Origin: Selaginella moellendorffii | Lineage: Eukaryota; Streptophyta; Lycopodiopsida; Selaginellales; Selaginellaceae | Assembly: GCF_000143415.4 (NCBI RefSeq) | Contig: NW_003314289.1 | Location: 1,668,820-1,732,819, forward strand | DNA: 64,000 nucleotides | Direction of reading: 5' to 3' | In this document: piece after piece, positions 10,600-22,599 of the stretch | Numbering within the stretch: position 1 is the stretch's first letter | Layout of the letters: every line of letters begins with the position of its first letter | Translations under genes and position numbers: made by a program | The notes under the pieces: generated by a model | What the model was told of the DNA's origin: nothing | What the model saw: the letters and a program-made list of their open reading frames with translations, nothing else | The model's database searches: none

Positions 10600-11110
10600 T
10601 CTATATATAAGGGAGGAGAGGCTTGAAATAGCAACTCCTCCAGTGCGCTGGAGAACTTCTTTGCGTCTTCGTTACAAGCAGAGCCAGAGGGGTCTTCCCC
10701 GTCCGTTACCAGCCAGATTACCTTACCTTTCTGTGAACGCTGATCAAATGCATCCTGTGAAGTCCATATCACTCAACACCTCGTCACTCGCTTAGAAGGC
10801 GAAATAAAGGGCATCCCGAATCTGTTCCGCCATGACGATCGCATGCATGTTGAAGATCCAGATACCAGCCGCGTCAGCATTTCCTTGACGTCGTCTTCCG
10901 TTTCATCTTCCTAGTTTATCATGTACAAGATATGCACTGCAAGATTTCTAAGAAGACAGCTTTTCCCTCCGCCTTTGGGTCCTGTCAGCACTTGAAGAGC
11001 ATGAAGTATGATGTCTTGAAACACGCTACGCTCACAATAAACAAACTCTTGTGGCCTTCGAACCGCAACTTGAGAGACCTGGAAATGGCAAAATCATCTT
11101 CTCCTCCAAG
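10600..11110 (-). pseudogene. Decayed P-loop NTPase gene fragment, second copy
   Basis: Minus-strand sequence matches 1945-2420, including the Walker B-like KGKVIWLVTDGEDP block at about 10690-10730 and, near 10925-11010, the complement of the Walker A region. Stops and shifts interrupt it. It lies directly downstream of DIT1/PvcA paralog 3, as the left relic lies downstream of paralog 1. Confidence 0.5.
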
Positions 11111-11160
11111 CCCTAAAAGTGTTTTATTTCAAAATTGCATGGGCCCGCATTTGGCACAAT

Positions 11161-12714
11161 TCAGCAGACGCTGACCTGCTTGTAGTGGCTGGGTCTACCG
11201 TCTGGATATCTCATCAGTGTCATTTTGTAGCCTTCACGCTTGAGAAGCAACTGTTGACTCAACTCGAGTTGCTCACAAGCCATTTCTCCGGCATGCACAC
11301 TTGAACCTCGGATGACTTTGGAGTGCAGCAGCATGAACTTGCCATCCGCCAGCTCCACCACCGCGTTGTGCCATGGCGTTGGGATGTGGAAGTTCTTCTC
11401 CTCGGAAGAACGCTGCGCTGCCACTAGAGAGGAATGGATGATTTTGATACCATACTTGGGGCCTCGATTTGGATGCGGATGGATGGAGATGCGCAGCTGC
11501 AACGGGAAGAGCCACTCCACCATGGCCGAGTATGCACGGTTCCTGAGGATCATGAGGAAGGCAACCTGGCTGCACAGCTTCTTCTTGGCCGACTTTGACG
11601 GGAGATTCTTACAACTCTTGTGTTCGTACAAGTCCTCGATCATGAACCTGGAGAAGCCACGATAAAGATTGCGTGTCTCCGGGTCCTCCTTGATCTCCTT
11701 GGTGACGGTTGACTCGTCACAGCCAAACAAGCACATGAGAGCTCGCCTGGCATTCTCTGCGTTCGCGGTGAGCTCAGTCGCAACGGGATGCTCCACGGTG
11801 GTGTTGGAGATAAGCTTTGCAATGTCTCTGTAACTGTGGTTGTCCAGCAGAAACTCATCCAGGCGAAAGAAATTGACCAAGCCCGGATACAAGTTGTGTG
11901 CCATCTCCCAAAACATCTCGCCATATGAATCCACAGCAGCGTCGTCCGAGCCGACGAGATCGGAGAAGACATGGCCATCCGAGACGACGTTGTAGTGCAC
12001 GCCTGGAGCATACACGGCCGTGATGAGATCCGCAACAATCTTCATGGAATGGATGGCCAGCTCCTCGGCCATGTCCGGGCACTTTCCCAGAGTCTTGTCG
12101 GGATTGCACGACTTGACTGGAAATGCCGGCAAGATGAACTCGAGTGGGATATTTCTTACGACGTGGTACCTCACCCTGTCTGCGAACCTCTGCTTGCCCC
12201 CGCTGGTGAACCACTGGTCGTGCTTTGGGAAGTGGATGTAATTCTTCTCAATGATGTCCACAACTTGCGAGGTGATGTCGTCCACCTCTTGAGGTGTGTG
12301 CGAGCTGAAGGGCTCCAGAAGGCAATCTCTGGTCATGACGCTGTTGTCCAGCAGCAGAGAGGCCAGATACTTCATGTTCTCGCTATCCTCCTCCTGGATG
12401 AAAACCACGCCCTCGAATCCATTCCCAATGTATCTCTCGTAGACGGTGGCTTCCCACGAAGAGCATGAATCGGCTCCAAGCATGGAAATCGTGTATCTGT
12501 TGATCTCTGGAGCAACGGAGCGTGTGGCTTGCTTGACTGCCTCTAGATCTTCTGCTGTACTCGCAACCATGGAAGAAAACATGAATTCGTCACTACTGCT
12601 CTTCTGAGTGGCAACTTGGGGGACATATCTCCTGGCAGACTGTGAGATGAAGGCAACCTCGCCATTCTCCTTGTGGATATACAAGAATGCAATCTTGTCC
12701 TTTGGAAAAGCCAT
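11161..12714 (-). CDS. DIT1/PvcA (isocyanide synthase) family protein, paralog 3
   Basis: A 517-codon intronless frame with every family block intact (LPAFPVKSCNPDK, SDGHVFSDLVG, GFSRFMIEDLYEH, SIHPHPNRGPKYG, IPTPWHNAVVE). It is a mosaic. Residues 1 to about 225 follow paralog 2 (QVATQKSSSDEF, DSCSSWEATVYE, MKIVADL). From about residue 305 to the end it follows paralog 1 (TTVEHPVATEL, VHAGEMAC, LKREGYKM, final VSVC). Private changes include SYRDIAKL and a VRNIPLE segment. This points to gene conversion or unequal exchange between the copies. The start (ccATGGct) is shared with paralog 2. Function as for the family; product unknown. Confidence 0.88.
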   Translation of the reverse strand: MAFPKDKIAFLYIHKENGEVAFISQSARRYVPQVATQKSSSDEFMFSSMVASTAEDLEAVKQATRSVAPEINRYTISMLGADSCSSWEATVYERYIGNGFEGVVFIQEEDSENMKYLASLLLDNSVMTRDCLLEPFSSHTPQEVDDITSQVVDIIEKNYIHFPKHDQWFTSGGKQRFADRVRYHVVRNIPLEFILPAFPVKSCNPDKTLGKCPDMAEELAIHSMKIVADLITAVYAPGVHYNVVSDGHVFSDLVGSDDAAVDSYGEMFWEMAHNLYPGLVNFFRLDEFLLDNHSYRDIAKLISNTTVEHPVATELTANAENARRALMCLFGCDESTVTKEIKEDPETRNLYRGFSRFMIEDLYEHKSCKNLPSKSAKKKLCSQVAFLMILRNRAYSAMVEWLFPLQLRISIHPHPNRGPKYGIKIIHSSLVAAQRSSEEKNFHIPTPWHNAVVELADGKFMLLHSKVIRGSSVHAGEMACEQLELSQQLLLKREGYKMTLMRYPDGRPSHYKQVSVC

Positions 12715-12810
12715 GGAAATCAGTGCAGAAGTTGCTAGATTGTGTGCGTAGAAACCACTGCTGCTGTGGATGAGCTAGCAGCTGTATGAATGATTTGTTG
12801 AAGCACTAGG

Positions 12811-12840
12811 GCTTTATATAAGGGGAGTATCTTTGACAAG
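12811..12840 (-). promoter_or_regulatory. Core promoter of DIT1/PvcA paralog 3
   Basis: On minus, GTCAAAGAT (complement of 12829-12837) precedes a TATATAAA box (within 12813-12822), about 100 bp before the start codon at 12714. Further upstream, the blocks gtgactttgtc and cttgtcaaag match the region before paralog 2. Confidence 0.55.
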
Positions 12841-13167
12841 AGTTTCTACATTTGAAATCGTGTTCAATTTAGATTCCTCTTTGGAAGACAAAGTCACATC
12901 CTCTCCTTTTTCTATTGTTCCTGGGAAGCTTCGCATGTTTGATCATTCTTGATATTCCTTCGCTCTGTAGTTTTCTCGTCCTGAAACACATGACGCCAAT
13001 AGAAGAAAATGTAAAGAATGCTAGAGTCTCTGTCTTACGGCTAAGTCGTGCCGCGTTTCTCAGTACTGGAACAGAACTTCAGCAGGGCTCGCCGCCTGAA
13101 GGACTCGAGAAAAGTCCAAGACTAGCTCTGGACAAGGACACTGTCGTCAGTCTTTTTGAAACTTCGC

Positions 13168-16100
13168 TCACCAACAAAGCTGACCTTGAAACGCTCGTCT
13201 CAGGCGTGTTCGCATGACTGCTGCTACGAATTGCCGCTTGCTTGCTTCGTCCATGACTCCATGCCTTGCTGGTAGCTCTGAAGAGGTGACAAAGGCACGA
13301 AGTACAGGTTCCGTGCTGGCTGGGTGTTCCAGAGCTAGACTGTATAGGATGTCTGCTAAGGCGTCTCTGAAGATCACGGTCAGTTGTCCGTAGGCCACGT
13401 ACCTGACGACTGTCTGTAACGCTGTTAAGTGGCTTGAAAGTGAGTACCACTACAAATGTACCTCTACCAGTCTTGGTATGCTGGGGACGACAATTTCATT
13501 GACATATGGTTTAAGGTCCTGAGAAATCCGCCACGACTCCGTCTCGCTCAATCCTCCCAGAAAAATAGTACTCGTTATGAACTTGGCAGCATAAACTGCA
13601 GGCTCAGAATCACCTCTTTGCAAAACACCTGCCAGAGCTGAAGTCGTAAAAAAAGACACCCAGGAAACTTTAAAGCTTACCAATGGCACACCCGAAAAAC
13701 TTTGCCAGCGACTTTGACGGAACAAAAACGAGAGGGATGTCCCGGAGGCAGCTGCTGCCGAGGCTACAAATCGCACCTAGCGATTCAAAGGCATTGTCTT
13801 TGCGCTGTCGAGATTCTTGCTGACTTAAAACCACCAGCTCCAGGAATTCAACGACATCACTGACTTCTTGTAGGCAGTTTGACAAACAGAAGTGTAGCTC
13901 ATCGTGCATTGTCTTAGACGACGATACCAGGACAACAATCTGTAAAAATCCACCAATATAAGCTCGACGAAGAAAAAAACAACAAGAACTTACGCTGCAC
14001 AAACATTGGATGCAAGAAGGAACGAGGTGCTGCTTAAACATGCCCGTGACAAGTCCCAGCACACGGGGAAGTACATCCTCCATCATGACGCCCATTCGAG
14101 TAGCCAAAGCTCCCCACAAGTCGCACAAACTTCTAGCAACATCAATGCTTGTCGCCCAGTTTGTCGCTAGAACATCAAGACTACTCCAAATTTCTCGCAA
14201 AACTGGCACCGCAGGATGTGCGTCTGATTTTCTCCCAAAGTCCACAACAGCTTTTATCGTTCTCAAGGCACTTTCCAAAGGTTTGCCATACGCATCAGTA
14301 ACCTGTAAATAAGCACACGTCATTTCAAGTCAAAACCATCTCCATGCTAGCAAAACTTACTTGCATCACTGAGCATTGTTTGATTGTAGCCACCGCCGAG
14401 GCTGTTAAGCCCTGGATAGTTGCTTCCGATTCATGGACTGGCAATGCAGCGGCAACGGCTGCAAGTCCTTCGATCAGCATAACGCTCTCCTTGCTTTGCA
14501 GCCCTCCTAATGAAGTAGTGATTGCTGTTTCGCAAGCTCCCATCAGTGGAGACAGAGCACGCACAGCGGCTAACTGCGATGCTGATGCTCGGCAAAGTTC
14601 ACGTAAGGATTCAGCACCGGATGCCTTCGCTGTACACAAGTACAAACCAAAATAATAAGGAGAAAAGTTTAACGAGATAAGGAATTTACCATCAGGAACA
14701 GCAAGAGCTGTAATGCTGTAGTTCACAGCTTTCTCAAGTGCTACAGGATCGGCAGCAATCCATTCTGAGAAGCTTTTGAGTAGCCTTGCAGCCGTATTGA
14801 CAAGCTTCCCAGACGGCCATCTCGCACTGACTGTTAAGACAATGGTCAACAGAAAATTGGTAGCTAAAGCCACGAATGCATACCTGATTCCAGAAGATTG
14901 TGTCCTCCAAAAGCCCCGGAAAACAAGCTCCTCAAAAGTTCTACGGCAGCCTTTTGAGTGTCAACAGCGGAAGTAATCTGTTCTCGTAGACAAGAAACTG
15001 CATACAGATAGAATTCCGCGTGTTGCCAACAAGAGGCTTGCAGTAAATTGTCAGAAATATACACTATAAGGTCGCACCTTAGCACCTTGAAACAGGAAGC
15101 AATAGCCTCCTCAGCTATGCCATAGCGAAATCTATATCGAAGTACAAAAGTTAGTATCTGCAACAAAAACTGACAGCTTTTACCCGCAAAAATCATCGTC
15201 GTCTATGTCAAAATCGTCGGAGGGATGCTTTGCAACCTTTGCAAGTGCCTGTAAAAGCACAAAGACTTACTTGTCATGCTCATGGTTAAGATAATTGATA
15301 ACCAGACCTCAAAGATAGCCAGGAATATCTTCTCTCGAGGAACATTTACCGAGGAGATGGTGGCGAAACGGGGCCACGCCACTGCCACCATTGCCGCTCC
15401 ATCAATACCAAGACCACCGCCGCCGCCGGTTGCATCGATCATCCAGTCGATCAAGAGTAAATCTTCCGGACCTCCTTTACAAATCAATGCGGGCTCGGAA
15501 GCCCCCAGAGCAGCAAGAACGCAGCACAAAGCATGCGAGCGTCGTTGGGAGGAGCTGTTGAAGTACCTTTTGTAGCTGAGAAGAGCTGCAAATCTGAGTT
15601 AAACCAAAACCAATAAACAGGTAATCCTCACCGGAAATAACTGCTCGCACTGCAGCATCCCTGCCTGGAAGGCAATCGACAGCTGAAATAAGCTCGGACA
15701 GCGCTGCAGACGACGCAATCACACAGGACTCGTTATCGGATCCCAGGGAAGCCAGCAGCACATTGAAGATTTTCGGATAATCCGAGTACGTTTCAGACAA
15801 AGTGCCACCACCTTGCAACCTGGAACATCTTAAAAATCAGCTCAGAATGGAGCTTGTTACATACCATCTCTCGAAGCACGTTAGCGTTTTCTCCAGAAGT
15901 GGGACGCTAGTTACATTTTGAAGAAAGCCCAGAACTCGCGGGTAGGATAACTGGATGCATTGCATAACCTGACAGAGAACCTGCATTAGCTCAAGAGATA
16001 CAAAGAAAAAGAGAAGAGGAGAACTTACTTCCCACGCAAGAGCTCGAGACCTGTGTAGCGTTTCTTCCGCGAGCGCGATCAACAGTTCTAGCGCCAGAGA

Positions 16101-16612
16101 CACCGCTACCTCGTTTGTCATGTCTGTTTTCTCGATTACATCTGCCACCAGCTAGAAGATCAATCGAAAGATTAAAACTGGAAGAAAGAACGAAGAAGAA
16201 AGAAAGAACGAACCTGGGAGCACGCCTCTCCTCCAGCAACAGCAGCAGCAGCGCTCAAAACGACGCACACCCGGCTCGCCACGATTCTATCTCCTACATT
16301 TTTAGGCAATTGCCAGAGAAGAAGATCGAAAATCTCGTGCGCGTCAATCTCATCCAGCTGGACCCAGTCCGATCGCAGCTTGGACAGCAGCAGATTGAGC
16401 ACGAAGAACTTCACCTCCGCTGATCGTCCCAGCGCGGAGCCATCGGGAGGGAAGGCGAGATACAAGGCCACAGTCCACATTTGCGGCCTGGAAACGAAGG
16501 CGCTCACCCATTGATTTGCCTCCTGCTGCTGCTGCGCGTCCCTGGCATCGAGAGCCGCGGCAATGGCGGCCTCGAGCATTCCTGCATTCTTGGCGAGCTC
16601 CTCCTCCTCCAT
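13168..16612 (-). CDS. Importin-13/transportin-3-like nuclear transport receptor (importin beta family)
   Basis: This is a multi-exon gene. The first exon (16612 to about 16214) encodes MEEEELAKNAGMLEAAIAAA and continues through SRPQMWTVALYLAFPP, a typical importin N-terminal start. The next introns are very short (for example 16152-16213, 62 nt, and a GTAAGT donor at 16028). Later exons give HEAT-repeat helices such as FNVLLASLGSDNESCVIASS (about 15750) and SLCDLWGALATRMGVMMEDV (about 14090), which resembles the middle of IPO13/TNPO3 proteins. The last exon ends in AYGQLTVIFRDALADILYSL and stops at 13168. The family carries proteins, such as SR-type splicing factors, across the nuclear pore under Ran control. 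The total fits the usual ~950-1000 residues. Exon borders in the middle are not all resolved by eye. The start codon is only 76 bp from that of the divergent FolD gene. Confidence 0.75.
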
Positions 16613-16688
16613 TCTAGCCCTAAAACAGAGGCCTAGACCTAAATTAAAATAAGAAGATTCCCTGAAATTAGGGTTCTTCGTTACTTCC
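16613..16688. promoter_or_regulatory. Bidirectional promoter/5' UTR region between importin-13-like gene and FolD
   Basis: Only 76 bp separate the two divergent start codons (16612 minus, 16689 plus), so at least one gene must be transcribed from inside or across the other's 5' part. The interval is AT-rich and contains two 'attaggg/ccctaa' (telo-box-like, AGGGTTT-type) motifs common in promoters of plant housekeeping genes. Confidence 0.5.
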
Positions 16689-17879
16689 ATGGTAAGTGAT
16701 GGAATGCGTGCGATGTGGCTCTCTGATCGATCACTGCGCAGGCGGATCCGGCTTCCGTGGCGCAAATCATCGATGGGAAGGCAATCGCGAAGGCGATTCA
16801 TCAAGAGATCGCGGAAGAAGTCGCTCAGCTCAAGGAACAGCACGGCAAGGTAGAACACAGGGCATTTTCTTTCGTTTTGTAATGTGTTTGTTTCCTTGGT
16901 TTGCTCAAGGTCCCTGGATTGGCTGTTGTTATAGTGGGCGAGCGAAAGGATTCGCAGACTTATGTGAGAATGAAGAGGAAGGCCTGTGCTGAGGTTGGAA
17001 TTAATTCCATCAATGTGGATCTTCCGGAGAACATCTCTCAGGAAGAGCTCCTGGATCAAGTTCTAGAGCTAAACGAGAATCCTGACGTCCATGGTATGTG
17101 TTTTCTTTCATAGTTTTCGTGTTGCTCACAAGTTTTAATCGGCAGGGATTCTCGTCCAGCTTCCACTTCCCAAGCACATCAACGAGGAAGCCATCCTCAA
17201 CGCCGTAGGCCTCGACAAGGACGTCGATGGCTTCCATCCTTTAAACATTGGAAAGCTTTGCATGAAAGGAAGAGAGCCATCGTCCATTCCATGCACTCCC
17301 AAGGTATGATCATAGAATAATAATGGTGAGTTTCTCATCTCTTGGGACTCGCAGGGGTGCATCGAGCTTCTCAAGAGGAGCAAAATCCCGATTGAGAAGA
17401 AGAAAGCTGTTGTTGTTGGTCGTAGCAACATCGTTGGAATGCCTGCTGCGTTGCTCTTGATGAAGAACGACGCTACCGTCACTGTGGTTCACTCGAGAAC
17501 ACCCGAACCGCAAGATATTGTAAAGGAGGCTGACATCGTTATTGCAGCTGCTGGCCAGCCACAAATGGTACTTCGTTTGCTCGCAATCTTTGTTCTTTTC
17601 TCTAACTTGGTAGATTTTTTCTTTTTCTTTTCTTTTTTCCAGATTAAAAGAGACTGGATAAAACCCGGTGCTGCGGTTATCGATGTTGGGACAAATGCCG
17701 TGAGTGATCCATCGAAGAAACTCGGCTATAGAATTGTCGGTGATGTGGATTTTGAGGAAGTGAAAACTGTTGCTGGCTGGATTAGTCCGGTTCCAGGAGG
17801 TGTTGGTCCCATGACCATAGCAATGCTGCTACGTAACACCGTCGACTGTGCGAAGGCAGCCTTTGCAAGTGGTGCCTGA
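16689..17879 (+). CDS. FOLD: Methylenetetrahydrofolate dehydrogenase/cyclohydrolase (FolD)
   Basis: Bifunctional enzyme that oxidises 5,10-methylene-THF to methenyl-THF and hydrolyses it to 10-formyl-THF in one-carbon metabolism. Six exons are readable: 16689-16691 (ATG only), 16742-16849, 16910-17093, 17146-17303, 17355-17567 and 17643-17879, all with GT-AG introns of 50-76 nt. Key segments are [19 protein letters not shown] (YVxxK with the catalytic Lys), [45 protein letters not shown] (dinucleotide-binding), VIDVGTNAV and the C-terminal [20 protein letters not shown]. The product starts [14 protein letters not shown] and has no obvious transit peptide, suggesting the cytosolic form. A decayed duplicate lies at 20320-21320. 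Confidence 0.92.
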
Positions 17880-17919
17880 TCACAGAAGAAGGAACTGGAT
17901 CTTTCCAGCAATAATCTCA

Positions 17920-18430
17920 TGAAAGTTCTTGTATCGGCTAGTCGGTCCGGTGAGTTGAAAGGAGGTAAACATTTCATGTCTGCCTGATTTCGTGGTGAAT
18001 CTTCTCGAAGCTCTTGCAGTGGAGCTGAAGAGCGTTCTTCGCAAAAAGTCTTCCGAGAAGTTGACAATTTTTCACTCCTTGGCTGACATTTGAATTTCTA
18101 CAGTGTTTTCTTGGCATTGCGAAGCAAGTGGCTATGGCGTGCGGATCCGAGACTACTGTTGCTAAGTTGCGTGATGGAAGATCTCTTGCTTACGACGAGT
18201 ATGGCAGATTGAAAGAAAAGTGATCGTCATCCATGGCCTTCGGAGTTCTCGGCACCATCGTCTCGCGTGCTCAGAGGTTCTTTTCCTAAGTTTTCTATCA
18301 ACCTCTCAGGGCCTTGTGTTTTTCTGTTTGTCCAGAAAGAGCTCGGAGTTTACTTGGTCGAATTCCAAATCCACAGCGCTCGATCAGGCTTCTACTTGGA
18401 CTATCCTTGTCTTTCAGATGATGATTGAAA
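17920..18430 (+). pseudogene. Alpha/beta-hydrolase pseudogene (partner of the gene at 25235)
   Basis: The ATG at 18134 and the following codons match the intact hydrolase at 25235 (start MACGSETTVAKLRDGRSLAY against MASGSETTLAKLRDGRSLAY). A small deletion at about 18205-18225 removes the codons for 'ATHK' and shifts frame. The sequence can be followed through the first intron to about 18420 and then ends: the nucleophile and His regions are missing. Its 5' flank (about 17920-18130) also matches 25060-25230. Confidence 0.8.
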
Positions 18431-18686
18431 CGCAGGGTATGGTTTCTTCATCCTTGCAAACAATTGGATGGGGATATTTCAAGAGAAATTCAAGCGGTTG
18501 ATTGGTGATCCCTGTGATAAGCACCACTGCAGAGAGGGAACGAGGTGGCAATTAAATGTCCTCATTCCCCACAACTGCAGCAAATCCAAAAAGCTAGATT
18601 TGAAGCTGAAATGGTCCACAGCATCACACTTATTGACTTTCACCATCACACAGGCCTTATGTTTTATCAATATAAATTGCAGTATC

Positions 18687-20101
<1,415 letters not shown>

Positions 20102-20319
20102 GGCAGCCGAGTGATGCTAATGGCCTGCCATTACTAATTATATAACCCCGAGCTGGAGAACTCCAAATTGGATTTCGTATTCCTGTGTAATGACATGACT
20201 CCTCCTCTCATCCAACGACAAGGATGGATCCACGACGCTTCCAGCGCAGCTTCTTATCAGTGTCCTTGGAATCTTATGTCGAGATCTGGATTGGACTTAT
20301 GCAAAGAATGTACATAAAA

Positions 20320-21320
20320 TTTATGCCTGGAAACTAGGGTTCTTTGTTAAGTCTGTATGTGCCGCTTTCTGTGTAGGTGGATGGCCATCGCAAAAGTGAT
20401 TCATCTTCTTTGTTGTTGCTCAAGGTCCCTGGTGTGGCTGTGGTCGTGGGCGAGTGAAAAGGTTCAGACTCACGTGAGAATGAAGATGCATCAATGTGGA
20501 TCTTCTGGAGGACACTTCTCAGGAGAGCTCAAACAAGAACATGGGCGTCTATGGTATTTGTTTTCTTTTCTCTCTTTCATGTTTCTTCCAAGTTTTAATT
20601 CGCAGGCCACTTCCCAAGCACATTAAAGAGGAATACACTTGCATAGTTTCCATCCTTTAACATTGGAAAGCTTTGCATGAATGGAAGAGAGCCATCGTCT
20701 ATTCCATGCACTCCCAAGGTATGATCCGAGAAGGATAACACCTCTCCATGAGATCTTCCCAGGTTTCTAATCTAGTTCCTAAATCTAAAGCTACACTCCA
20801 AAAAGATTGCTCTTACCTGGATGTGCCAATCCAAGTAGAATCTGTAAAAGACAAGTTGAAAGATGTTAGTCCAATGCCTTTGATCCTTTGAAGGCAGTGT
20901 ATAAGCTAGGCATTGCAATGAAGAGCCAAAAAGATAAGCAGAATAGAGAATGTATTTTGTATAAGGGATGAGTTTCAAAACATTCGAAGTCTTACTTTTA
21001 TAGTCACTACTGGTCATGTCAAGGTTAGGAACACATTCCTAACTTTGATCCTCTCAAGTTTGCATTCCTAAACTTAAGTCTCCAAAGTGCATTTTTCTTG
21101 GTTCTCCAAGGAGTAAAATCCCAATTGAGAAAAAGAAAGCTATTGTTGTTGGTCTAGCAAAATTGTTGTGTTGCTCTTAATGAAGAATGGGCCTACTGTC
21201 ATCTGGTTCACTCGAGAACAAGTGTAGGCTGACATCTTGATTCCAGCTGCTGGCCAGCCACAAATGTTCCTTCACACAGTGAATTTTCTGTTTTTTACCC
21301 AAAAAAGATTAGATAAAACT
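20320..21320 (+). pseudogene. FolD pseudogene
   Basis: A decayed copy of 16670-17640. Recognisable blocks are the leader 'actagggttcttt' (20334), exon 3 (tcaaggtccctgg, then a stop in VVGE*), exon 4 (cacttcccaagcacatta to actcccaaggtatgat, ending at 20723) and exon 5 (aaaatcccaattgagaa to gccagccacaaatg, ending near 21267). Intron positions are kept, so the copy came from genomic duplication and not retroposition. About 390 bp of foreign sequence sits where intron 4 was (20725-21110). The last exon is missing and AT-rich transposon sequence follows. Confidence 0.85.
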
Positions 21321-21599
21321 AGATTAAGACCCCCTACAACCACTTAAAAGGAATATATTTTTGGCAATTAAAGAATAGTATTTAGAATCACACCACTTAT
21401 CAGCATGAGAACTATGTATGGTATTAGAGAAACTTGTAAGTGTAAAATCTACACCAATTATGAATGAGGAATAGGAAAGGTAATTAATATTTATCTATAA
21501 GATAGCTCTTCAAATCTTAGTGTAGTCAAATTGTAGTTGGTATTTGAAGGGTTTGGAGCAGCTCTAAAACATAATTTTTCATATTTTATTAACTATATC

Positions 21600-22350
21600 A
21601 ATAATGATATTTTAAAATGATGAATTGTTCCTACATCTCCAAAGCTTTACACTTCTTTTTGTTACCTTTACTAATGTTTTAGAGTGTCAAAGTTTAATGG
21701 GTACACTAATGTACATAGTAATGTTACTCATCTTGATATCATATATATTACTAATTTTTTCAGACAATATTTTTCAACTTCATAAGTTATCCATTGGGAA
21801 GAAAAATGAGTTCTTCGAAATCTTAAAGGAATTATTAATCATGGGATCACTTATATGCATTTTAAAAATCATTCTATGATACTAACAGTTTACACTAATT
21901 CAAATTGGGCTGGTGTAATTTATGACTCTCATCAATCTAGAAGTGGCTTATGTTTTCACATAAATTCTAGTGTTGTCTTTTAGTTTTTTTAAGTGTCAAC
22001 ATTGGATAACATTATCTTTTCCAAAAGCAAAATATGTTATAGCTAGTTTAGCCACTCGAGAAATTATATAGTTTCATAAACTACTTACTAAATTGGGATA
22101 TCCTCTGTCACTCCCATGTTTTCATACTATGATAATCAATTTATTATTGCTTTGGTCAACTTCACTCGAAGTCTAAGTATGTTAACATACACTATCAATA
22201 TGTTTTATTTGATGTATAAAAGAGGAATATTGTTATGGGAAAATTAGTTACTACTTAGGATATAGTTGGTGATATTTTTACAAATATTTTTTCATTACTT
22301 TTGTTTTGAAACATTGTGTCAGTCTTAAGACTACAACTGTCATTGCTACC
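21600..22350 (+). mobile_element. Ty1/copia remnant: end of reverse transcriptase and RNase H
   Basis: With several stops and shifts, the plus strand reads the copia C-terminal pol segment: LMGTLMYIV...ISYILLIFSDNIFQLHK (RT end), then SFPKAKYVIASLATREII (RNase H, 'EAEYVAA...ATREI'), LHKLLTKLGYPLSLPCF-like text, YDNQFIIAL, and VIFLQIFFHYF for 'DIFTK'. It lies where the last exon of the FolD pseudogene should be. Confidence 0.7.
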
Positions 22351-22599
22351 TAAAGGTAAAACGTTTTTTGGTTAATAGTTTAAGTGAGTTGTTTTTATTA
22401 ATCTTGTGTTTTATTTGGAAGCTTATTGTGTTTATATTTCTATTAACAAAAGAGATAACATATAAATATAGTTTATAAAAATGTAAAGTAGTAGAAGACT
22501 AGTTGACGTGAAGTTAAAGGGGGATTTAGTCTATTTTGTCTTTATTTGGATATATTTAATTAAGGATTATGTATTAGGGATTTCATCAACTAAGGATTA

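Larger units (their letters stand above)
9620..12714. repeat. Segmental duplication, right copy (direct repeat of 735-4024)
   Basis: Same order as the left copy: AT-rich leader, AKR fold-back, NTPase relic, DIT1/PvcA gene on minus. It is shorter because of deletions after the fold-back (near 10398) and near 10615. Identity is highest from about 10900 to 11330, which covers the 3' flank and 3' end of the gene. Confidence 0.85.
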
